This document shows positions 55,481 through 64,000 of a stretch of 64,000 bases of DNA, piece by piece. Under the pieces are notes generated by a model. It saw only the letters and a list, made by a program, of their open reading frames with translations, had not been told where the DNA came from and did not search any database. The translations under genes were made by a program, and so were the position numbers. The stretch's first letter is position 1, and every line of letters begins with the position of its first letter. This stretch comes from Schistocerca nitens. Taxonomy: Eukaryota > Arthropoda > Insecta > Orthoptera > Acrididae. The DNA is taken from positions 705,837,389 to 705,901,388 of the forward strand of contig NC_064616.1 in the NCBI RefSeq assembly GCF_023898315.1. The letters run 5' to 3'.

Positions 55481-56470
55481 TCAATGGTTCCTTGTTTATA
55501 CTTCATGCTTGCCAGTACCTGATACAGCACAAAGGATTGTTTTTCCTAAGTATTCCACATCAGTGGTACCTAAGATAGTCTTTAAAATCAGACCACCTGA
55601 GTTCATGCAGCCTCTCTCGTGTTGGACTCGTAGAATCAGTTCATAGTCTATAGCTGCCCCTGTAACTGTGCAGAGAAGAACCAGAACAGCTGGTACTCCC
55701 CTTGATTGTCATTCAACACTGTTTTATCCTGTATCATGAGTTGCAATTTAACAAAGATTTTCTCCAGTTTTTGAATTTTGTTTTCAGGTGCCCATATGTT
55801 AAAGTCCATTCATATTGTCCACTGATGGTCTGGCAGCACTGCATCCGATTACTGGTGAACAGTACGCCACCATTCAAAGGCTGTAGCCTGAGAACCTGTA
55901 ACTGCACGGCAGTCCCAAGACAGTCGCTATGGCAGTGTTCCTAGATTTCACAATTCCCTCCATCAGGTACTCCGTGGCCGAAGCAGTGCAGCCACCCGTC
56001 ACCCCTGTGGATTAGATCCATACTGTGGTAGAGGAAAACACTATGTTAGCTTGCTAGGCCAGCCCCTGACTTTGGGATGTACGGATATATTGCAGTAACC
56101 ACAGGCGTATCTTGTTCCTTTTGTCTGATCTTACCTTTCTTCCTTACCACTTTGCTCCCCACTTTCGGAGGAGTTTCTGGCAACTGAGGCAATGTGTCAG
56201 GGTTGCCCTTAAACTGTTACACCCCCCCCCCCCCACCCTCAAGTGTAAAATGGTGACAAAAGTCGGGAGTTGCAGTTTTACATTAACCAGAGCTGTAATT
56301 TCAGTTGTTTGATAATGCCTTTTTTACTGTGTACCAAACTTCTTCATTTACTCTCGTTGCACGTAAGGGTTAGAAAACATCACCCATTGTCCAATGTAAT
56401 ACATGGATTTTTTGCTTTTTGCACACCCTCCAGTGGCTCCAGGGTTTTCGTATTTATTTGAAAAACAGTG
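55481..56470. other. Intron 4, unassigned
   Basis: No recognisable coding text. A C homopolymer lies at about 56220-56234. Confidence 0.4.
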
Positions 56471-56539
56471 TAGTGTACAGTAGCGCCATTGCTGTCGACC
56501 ATTTTATCGACCCTCGTATCGTACAGGCTTTTGTTTGTT

Positions 56540-57860
56540 TGGTTAGAACAGCTCAGTGTCAGTTAGACCGTCAGTGAGAGAGCACTTAGATTTCCTGCTG
56601 CTAATAAGGCGAGTACACCATTCGTTTGTTGCATTTTTTTACGAGCTGCAAACAGGAGTGACTGCAGTAATGGTTAGGAACTGTGATTGTTGTGTACAGA
56701 TGCGAGCTGAGGTGGCGACACTTCATTCACAGCTCTAGGCTGCTTTGGCTTCCGAAACACAGCTTGTGGCTGCTGCCAAGGGGCATCACTGTGGGGGATC
56801 GAATGCGGGGATGCGAGGGACGTCGAGCACGTCCCACGTATCCTCCGATCGGTCCACTGTTGTGGCCGTCACGGGTACTGTGTGCACTGAGGTTGACCCC
56901 TCACCTGTTGTCGAGTGGGAGATCATTCCAAAGTCTGGCAGGCAGCGAAAAACTTTCAGTGGCCGATCGTAGGGTCTCCCCGGTTCGTTTGACAAACAGG
57001 TTTTGGGTGTCGTCTGTGGCTGACGATGTCTCAGTCGGATGTAGTCGTCCACCCTGTTCCAGAGGAAGCTTCTCAGCCCGCAAGGTCTGGGCATTCACAG
57101 GGTGGGTTTGCTAGTAGTTGAGAGCTCCAACGTTAGGCGCATAATGGGGCCCCTTAGGAACATGGCTGCCAAGGAGGGGAAGGAAGCCAGTGTGCATTCT
57201 GGGGGGAGTCATTCCGGATGTGGAAAGGGTGCTTCTGGATGCCATGAAGAGTACAGGGTGCAGCCAACTGCAGGTGGTGGCTCATGTCAGTACCAGTGAC
57301 GTGTTGGATCGGAGCAGATTCTGTCTGGTTTCGGGCGGCTAGCGGAAATGGTAAAGACTGCCAGTCTTGCTTCCAAGATTAATGCGGAGCTCACCATCTG
57401 CAGCATTGTCGATAGAACCGACTGTGGTCCTTTGGTGCAGAGCCAAGTGGAGGGTCTGAATCAGAGGCTCAGGCGTTTCTGTGACCGTGTAGGCTGCAGA
57501 TTCCTTGAATTGCGCCATCGGGTGGTGGGTTTCCGGGTTCCGCTTAATAGGTCAGGAGTCCACTACACACAGGAGGCGGCTACACAGGTAGCAGGGGCTG
57601 TTTGGAAGGGACTGGGCGGTTTTTTAGGTTAGAGGGTCTCTGGGAACCACAGAAGGTACGTCTGTCTAAAAGTGGGCAGGTAAAACACAGTAAGGCAATT
57701 GTGGAAACGATTGGTCTTGTAGTTGTAAATTGTCATAGCTGTGTTGGGAAAGAACCAGAGCTCCAAGCCCTAATAGAAAATTTAGAATATCAAACAACTG
57801 AAAGAGTATTTTTATTACTCCATCCCAAACAAGGACATCAAAACAGGCCTTGAAAATTAG
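56540..57860 (+). mobile_element. CR1-like LINE ORF1 with SGNH esterase-like domain
   Basis: The leader with a Cys pair and coiled coil (VRNCDCCVQMRAEVATLHSQ near 56673) is followed by broken frames. At 57348-57632 comes LAEMVKTASLASKINAELTI, CSIVDRTDCGPLVQSQ, LNQRLRRFCDRVGCRFLEL and SGVHYTQEAATQVAGAV. This is the C-terminal half of an SGNH/GDSL esterase fold, with His in the position of the catalytic D-x-x-H block. CR1-type ORF1 proteins are known to carry such esterases. The 57.7 kb end may be the beginning of ORF2 (VVNCHSCVGKEPELQALIEN). 5' part of an element only. Confidence 0.7.
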
Positions 57861-58140
57861 ATATCTGTCTTTGTTTTAGCTTCTGGGACTGAATTTGATT
57901 TCTGTGCGTGTTCACTCTGTGGTCAGCCTGCTCATGTCATGTAGAGATCAATTGATATATTATGTGCCAGTTATGAAACTTACAACTTATTTGTAATTTG
58001 TGCCAGTAATTCCGGAATCTTGCAAATTGGAGTTGGTGTTCCTTCACAGATAACATTGATGTTGAGCAGGTGGTTTGTCTATGTCTCTCTGTTTTCCCCT
58101 CATATCCCAGAGTTATTTAATATCCATGTTTGGCTTTCAG

Positions 58141-58229
58141 TATGAGATTGGAGTTATCACAGCCGATGGTGTGGAGGTTATAGGACCTGTTGATGTTAAA
58201 GGCAACTGGGAAGTGGCACATATGATAAG
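58141..58229 (+). CDS. PSMB4: PSMB4 exon 5 (penultimate)
   Basis: Encodes YEIGVITADGVEVIGPVDVK then GNWEVAHMI plus two bases AG. Human PSMB4 ends FQIATVTEKGVEIEGP...TNWDIAHMISGFE, so only four or so codons remain. Acceptor TTTGGCTTTCAG, donor AG|GTAAGT. The split codon will give Ser or Arg depending on the next exon. Confidence 0.95.
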
Positions 58230-58278
58230 GTAAGTTATGTATCAAGTTTCATAATAAAAATACCTAAAAGTACAGATT

Positions 58279-58294
58279 CCCCCCCCCCCCCCCC
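58279..58294. repeat. C homopolymer
   Basis: Sixteen consecutive C just after PSMB4 exon 5. Confidence 0.95.
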
Positions 58295-58392
58295 AATTTA
58301 CGCTTGTACTTCGCTGGTTTAAACATGTGTACATGTGCTCTTAAAGATTAAGAAAACCAGACAAAAGCTGTTTCTAAACTCCAAAAATCAAC

Positions 58393-58394
<2 letters not shown>

Positions 58395-58436
<42 letters not shown>
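58395..58436. repeat. (CT)n microsatellite
   Basis: Uninterrupted CT dinucleotides over about 42 bp. Confidence 0.95.
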
Positions 58437-58439
<3 letters not shown>

Positions 58440-58662
58440 ATGTTCACTGTAGGGCTCATTACATTTTTTGCAAATTATGAAGCACCATTTGATTGCTACA
58501 CTTGCTCACAAATTATAGGTATTTAAATAAGCAAGCACACCAGATATTGAAAAACAGTGAAGATTCTCAGTGTGCAGGGCTCCAAGCTGTAATGGAATTT
58601 AGATAACATTTTAATTTATTGCACTATGGAATTAGTCTCTCTCCTACCACTTTATTTTTTAG

Positions 58663-58964
58663 AATCCTTACTAAAGCAAATATTCCCATGTCACTGGTCA
58701 CCAGGAAAGTGGAAGCCACTTCAGAGTGTAAAAGAGGTATAATGATGGATGAACAGAAATACAGAATATTCTAAGCTCAAACATCATACCTTCCTGGAGG
58801 AAAATGAGCTCCATTAAAAAGAATCATTGTAGGTTCAAAAAAAAAAATATATTCTAATGAAACACTTAACTTATTTGCAAAATATCATGTAAAATAATAA
58901 ATGCAGGTGGAAGGTATTTAATATTATACAATATTGTCAACAAATAACATATGGAGTATCTTCC

Positions 58965-58995
<31 letters not shown>

Positions 58996-59016
58996 GCCAG
59001 TTCAATGATTTTTTGA
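58663..59016 (+). other. Candidate terminal-exon sites of PSMB4 (unresolved)
   Basis: Two acceptors keep the frame. One after TTTATTTTTTAG at 58663 opens a tail of about 37 codons ending TAA at 58772-58774. Another after the 28-T tract and GCCAG at 59001 gives Ser-Ser-Met-Ile-Phe and TGA at 59014-59016, with AATAAA at 59342. Neither yields the SGFE or KGY-like ending of known orthologues. The true last exon may lie elsewhere or beyond the window. Confidence 0.2.
58968..58995. repeat. T28 homopolymer
   Basis: Twenty-eight T followed by GCCAG. It could be a polypyrimidine tract of an acceptor or the poly-A end of an antisense retroelement. Confidence 0.9.
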
Positions 59017-59815
59017 CCAAAAAAAATCCAGTATGCTATGCTCATGGGAATATGTTAAAAAGAAATGAAAGCCACATCAGATTTATTCCAGAGAAGTCCA
59101 ATGGAAATGCTTATGTTCTCAATACACACAAACAATCTACCAGAGTGAGTTGGCAATGCTGTGCTAGTTCATTAGCACTACTGCCTACAAAAAATTGTTC
59201 AGTAAGTCTGACAGCTGATATGAAAGGATGACAGTAATTAACATTGCACTTATCTAGTAGGATACTGGGAAAGCAATATTGTATCCACAAAACTACAAAT
59301 GTAAGTGAAGCTGGTATCTGTACAGCTATCGTTGGTTAGAGAATAAATATTTGGGGAATGCCGTCTAACAGTTTTTCTGCCTCCATATCTCGCATAGTGT
59401 TTTGTGAAAATAAAATGAGAGATCACAATATATTCTGAAGCATAGAGGCAGTCAGCTTAACTTCACTATATACACAAATAGCATAGAACCAAATGTCAGT
59501 GACATATGAAAAATATCTTCTGCCACACACAGCTCAGTCGTGTGCAGAGCATTTATGGTGATGTAGAAAATCCTCAAAACTGTCCCATGAGATCTTGGCC
59601 CTTGTGCTTTGTCCCAGAAAATTAGTGAAAACTGAAACTAGTAAATGTCTAATTTGTTGAGCAGTTCAGCATAAACAAGCTCTAGATCTGTTTGCAAACC
59701 TCAGCAGAGTTAATGTACCATGCAGCTTGGTAGCACAGTGGTAGTCAAAAATCTAAGTGAAGCTGGTATCTGTACAGCTATCATTGGTGATCTTACAGCT
59801 CTTGAGGAATGAAGT

Positions 59816-60046
59816 TATGATGAAATCTAGACCTTTTGCTGCTTACAGGCGTTGATAAATATTAATGGGGACAGTTGAAAAATGTGTGCCCCGACCTTTT
59901 GCTGCTTGCAGGCGTTGGTAAATATTAATGGGCACAGTTGAAAAATGTGTGCCCTGACCAGTCCAGCACACATTTTTCAACTGTCCCCATTAATATTTAT
60001 CAATGCCTGTAAGCTGTGAAAGGTTTAGATTTCATTACAAATCTAA
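59816..60046. repeat. Imperfect palindrome with internal duplication
   Basis: The left arm TGATGAAATCTAGACCTTTT...CAGTTGAAAAATGTGTGC (about 59818-59888) is inverted at about 59965-60037. A 62-bp unit (CTTTTGCTGCTTACAGGCGT to GTGTGCCCCGAC) is duplicated in tandem before the loop. The left flank sentence AGTGAAGCTGGTATCTGTAC also occurs at 59302. Non-coding; resembles a foldback or MITE. Confidence 0.8.
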
Positions 60047-62440
60047 GGGTCACCATTGTGATCAGTGTTCAATCGTAAGATTTTTGTCTGTCGCTCATCG
60101 CGTCTTTTACTTCTAAGAATGTTTGTTACTGTGAAAAATGTTGAGTTGCACCTTAGTTCAATGTCATTGTTAAGCAGTAGATCCCCATATAAATCTGGCT
60201 AGGTGTCAGTTCAAAGGTCGAAGAATGGCAAGTGTGTGTGATCTCCAGTAGGACCATGCTTAGTAAAGCTCTGGTGTTGAGACTAACCTTTGGGTTGATG
60301 ACAGCTGAATCTCAAATAAATAAATAAATAAATAAAATTTAATTTTAAAAAAATGATGGGTGCTGAAGAACTTCACAGAACTACAGAATTTTAAGCAGGA
60401 CATTTTTATTCCAGCGTAACTGCATTATATTTTATCTTCCTGCAATATGTTTTGGGCATACCACATCAGGATGTTTGTGAATTACAAAATAAAGCTCTCT
60501 GGGAAGGTTCTGTGTTGCCTAATTTCACCTTTTATGGTCATAAAAGAAATTTTTTTACAAAAAGCTTGAAGATATGTCATCTTAATGTTTTAAGAGTTAA
60601 CCCTTTCACTGCTGTGGATGTGTACACATGTCCCACTCTGCCATTGCCCAGGTGCTGTGGACTTGTATAGGTGTACCGCATGGATTTTGTCACAGTGCTA
60701 TTGATATCTGTACGCATGCTGAGTCACCAACCTCTCACTGTCGGAGGATGAACTGCTTCCATATCTCGGTGAACAGAAAAGTTTCAAGTATTTATCATAC
60801 TCTTCGCGCGTGCTATCATTTGCAAAAACCTTGTATTCATCTTGAACCATTTATGAAATATGATGATCATTATAACCATGTAATTCCTGATTTTCAGGAA
60901 CAGAAATGAGCACGATTCAAATGACCCATTGGATATAAAAATCAATAACTTGAGAACATAATGAGATATTGTTCTGTGGTCAATTTTAAATAAAACTTTC
61001 ATATATTATGTTCATTTCATATACTTCAGTATATGAACTAAAATCAAAAGTTGACGTAACGAGTTTTTACCTCTGCAAACAAAATGGTGTGCAATATTTC
61101 ACTTAATTTGATGCAGCACGGTATGTCGAATAACGAAAAGATATTCAGTCCGTTAGCGAATGGAGGTATCAGATTGTAAGGGTGCAAAAATCAAAATTTT
61201 TCAGTAAATAGTTTTCTTAAGATAAGTGTAGTATCGTAGCATGTTGATATTGCTGGATCCACCACCTCGAAGATTCGTGTGGGTGCCACAAGCGGCTCTT
61301 TCAGCATCACTACCATTGAAGAACCTCCAGACTGCTGACTAATGAAGAATGCCAGGACGGTATTATAAGCAGTGGGCACGTGGGCCCAGTCTTCTATTTC
61401 AACGTTGCTTCTAGTCGAGATTATTTCTACCTGCTAGTTGATGCTGAATGTTACAGAGTTGTTGATAGTTAGATCTATCGGCAAACATTCAGTATACCTA
61501 AGACATGCCTATGCTGGACCTCTGGTTATAGCTAGTCACGTCTACTACAAACTGTCAGCAGTGAAATATTTCTTTCACACAGGTTGAGTAAAATATATTT
61601 ATTTAAACTGCACTTGTGTCAACTAATGGTTTGCTTGCCTGTCCAGATTTCTAAGACAACAGATCCCATTGGCCACCTCCCACCCATTTACAATTAGCAA
61701 TGAGGACGTAACATTTGACTCCTCAGAACGTAAGTTACCCAACTCGCATCGTAACAACAAGTGTGTCGTAATGGGTGGAACGTAATTTCTCAGCTTAGGT
61801 ATCGGCATTTGACGAGCAGTACAGCCACAACAAAGCATGCTCAGGACAGAATGTCGAGAGCACGTCTTTAGCAGCAAATGTGTTAAAACAGATATTCATA
61901 TCTCCATATAAGCCATTGATTTAGAATTACTTGCTGTATAGTGTGCTGCAATATCCATTGCAACAAATAGGATACGGCTTACAATATTGCCTCATAATTC
62001 ACATATTTTGGTATGTCTCTGATCTACATAAATAAAGGGCAACTGGTTTGTATATGCAAAGGATGTTGAAGTTGTCAGTGTATTTTTATTGCAGAATTCA
62101 ATCAACCCACTTGCAGTGCAGGTGCTTAAAGTCACTCTAAAAGGGCAAACTTGTGAAGAAGTCTGTATTTTAGAAAACTTGAGTGACTGGTATAATACAT
62201 ATCACCAATTTTATTGTTATTGGTAAATAAACAGAAAGCACGGAAACAGGTGTTCAGAGCTAAGTAAATCACATGTAGCTACCGGAAACAATGAAAAATG
62301 AAACATAATCAATTATTACACCATTAAAGAGTAATTAATCCCTTTGATATGAACAAATTTAAAGGATGATTATGAAGACGGGTGTACATTGTGTTAGTTG
62401 TTCTGTCACCAGGTCTTTCAGGTGTGGCCAATTTTCTGAC
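60047..62440. other. Unassigned, with (AAAT)n tail
   Basis: An (AAAT)n array at 60314-60336 follows CTTTGGGTTGATGACAGCTG and probably marks a retroelement 3' end. At 60599 a TTAACCCTTTCACTGCTG word recalls piggyBac-like ends, but no convincing partner was found. No genes recognised. Confidence 0.3.
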
Positions 62441-62444
62441 AAAT

Positions 62445-62702
62445 TAAAATACTAGTTATTGAAACCACCTTATAAAAAGGATGGAAGTGAGACAATTACC
62501 AGACAATTTCTTTCCTACCAGTGTTTTCAAAAGTTTTTGAGAAAGCGATGTGTACCTCTGTACATTTAATTTGCTGTCATCCCTTCTGTTTGGCTTCGGG
62601 AAAGGAGTATTCAAAGAAAATGCAATTTTTTGTGTGTGAGATAATAGCAGGGCTAAACAATAGTTTGAGGACAGTTGGTATTTTTCTTTGATGTAACAAA
62701 AG
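62445..62702 (+). mobile_element. CR1-like LINE fragment (RT fingers)
   Basis: Text LPVFSKVFEKAMCT near 62515, LFGFRKGVF-type sequence near 62590 and IAGLNNSLRTVGIFFDVTKA near 62650 follow the order of the CR1-like RT N-terminal half. Cut off at 62703 by the RTE leader. Confidence 0.65.
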
Positions 62703-63110
62703 CATCCCCCAATAAACAGTGAACCTTGGCAAGGGCGAGTGGTTTGTGTGCCTGTGTGATACAGATAGCTGTAGTAGAGCTGCAACCTTATCAGAGGGGT
62801 AACTGTGGAGAGGCCAGACAAACATTTGGCTCTTGAAGAGGGACCCAACCTTTTCAGTAGCTGGGGGGAAGGTGGGTGGCACCAGTCTGGATAATTGACT
62901 GATCTGCCCTTACAACATTAGGCATCATGGCCCCGCTATGTTGGTACAGTGACCAGCTAAAAACAAGGGGAAACTATAGTCATTGTATGTCCTGGGCACA
63001 TACAGATCTACTGTGTTGCTTAACAATGGTGGTGTCCTTTTTGTTAAAATATTCAGGAGGATGTTGTAATCAGGAGAAATATAAAAATGGTGTTACATGA
63101 AGGTAGTTGC
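62703..63110 (+). mobile_element. RTE-type LINE 5' leader
   Basis: Non-coding leader recognised by phrases such as GGTTTGTGTGCCTGTGTGAT, GAGAGGCCAGACAAACATTTGG, GGATAATTGACTGATCTG and CAAGGGGAAACTATAG, which I associate with the 5' UTR of locust RTE elements. It stops where the endonuclease ORF should begin. Placement directly after a CR1-like RT block suggests insertion or recombination. From memory, so moderate confidence. Confidence 0.5.
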
Positions 63111-63439
63111 AAAGATCTCTAGGCTTTGTTATGTCATCATTCCATACACATGCTGGAAAAGGTACTAAGATGTACCTTGTGCACAGAATGCAACTGTGTG
63201 AAAATGCATGAAAGTAAATATCAAGTTCATAAATGATGATCAGTGGCAGTCCTCTATATGTCAAGCATTTAGCAGAAAACTGTTTAAAGGACAGTCTAAC
63301 ACTTTGGGAAAAGGTTATAAATACAGTTAAAGAAGATCTAGCTGCAATTTGTTTGAACATGAACTTCTGAAAAAACACACAATAGTGATGGGAATAACTA
63401 TCTGCTGATTGCTAAGATGTAAGTCATCTCAGTGTTCTT

Positions 63440-64000
63440 TAGGTGTCACAGGAAGAGGAAGTTAATGTTCTAAAAGTAGATTTGGCTACATCACATTTGG
63501 AATATGAAGACCATATGAAGAAATATTTTGTAGTAAAGATAAAACTGACAACAGAGAGTGATAAACACATAACTGGTGTATTGTGTTCACATGTGGCTAC
63601 AAATGCCGATAACCACCACCACATTATTATGAACAAGGATTGTGACTCTAGTGCTTAAAAAAAAAACCTTCCAGGAATAATGTGTGTCCCGCCAGTGATG
63701 AAATGCAATCCCAACTGTAGTATAACTCCATCATCACACACCTCACGCTTTTCTACACAATGGAAAACTAAATTGCTAGCTAAATACAGTGTCAATTCAA
63801 ATAAAAAAGAATGAGGCAATAAACACAATGTGTTGTTTTTGGTGGACAGTCACAGCAGGACACTAACTAGTGTATTAAGTGACATAAAAAGTGGCATTGC
63901 AGATGCTGGAATCATAAAACTGGGAGCAAAGAAGAATGCTGGCCTAGAAGACATCAGCCAAAATAAAATAATGGAGCAAGAAATTATATTGTGCATTCAA
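63440..64000 (+). mobile_element. CR1-like LINE ORF1 fragment, runs off the window
   Basis: A short coiled-coil-like frame (EEEVNVLKVDLATSHLEYED, 63443-63658) is followed near 63830 by LVDSHSRTLTSVLSDIKSG and IADAGIIKLGAKK. This matches the GDSHxRxL block of the SGNH esterase in CR1-type ORF1 proteins, with the G before the Asp changed to V and the catalytic Ser kept in DSH. Continues beyond the last base. Confidence 0.55.

Noticed and set aside
59001-59016. Definite last exon of PSMB4
   Set aside because: The acceptor is strong but the five-residue ending is unlike orthologues; kept only as a candidate.
60599-61580. piggyBac-like element starting TTAACCCTTTCACTGC
   Set aside because: Only one plausible end; the opposite side (CAGCAGTGAAATATTT) lacks the TTAA border and no transposase is seen.

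Overview
This is a eukaryotic, intron-rich and extremely transposon-dense window, most likely from a large-genome insect. An orthopteran (locust or grasshopper) fits best: the tRNA-headed SINE, the RTE, CR1-like and I/Jockey LINE families and the Tc1-like elements resemble repeats I associate with Schistocerca-type genomes. That assignment is from recall of repeat style, not from a search.

One host gene is recognisable: the proteasome subunit beta type-4 (PSMB4, called beta-7 in yeast and fly nomenclature), on the + strand. Coding exons lie at about 35070-35107 (probable first exon), 41263-41469, 42594-42740, 49120-49318 and 58141-58229. Junctions are GT-AG and the phases agree (2, 2, 2, 0, 2). 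About 226 codons are present; the last few codons lie in a further exon that I could not place with confidence. The introns (6.2, 1.1, 6.4 and 8.8 kb) are filled with transposon debris.

Layout. 0-2.3 kb: little recognisable apart from a minisatellite. 2.3-9.4 kb: a CR1-like LINE (+) abutting an RTE-type LINE (-); 1.8 kb across their junction is tandemly duplicated, one copy later gained a SINE, and the RTE is hit by two Tc1-like elements. 9.4-15.3 kb: a Mutator-like transposase remnant, a second RTE tail, a Tc1 remnant with a LINE tail inside it, and a nearly intact Tc1-like element (13845-15270). 15.4-26.4 kb: a three-level nest, PIF/Harbinger containing a hAT-like element containing a 5.4 kb nearly intact Jockey-type LINE. 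26.5-28.0 kb: a second, internally deleted Harbinger copy. 28.7-30.6 kb: a mariner-like element with very long inverted ends. 31.6-34.7 kb: a CR1-like LINE (-) split by a Tc1-like element. 35-58 kb: PSMB4 with an unclassified long-TIR DNA transposon in intron 1 and several LINE fragments in introns 3 and 4. 58-64 kb: fifth intron or downstream sequence, with a palindromic repeat and LINE fragments.

I saw no rRNA, functional tRNA, CRISPR array or convincing LTR/viral element. All work was by eye; identities are approximate.
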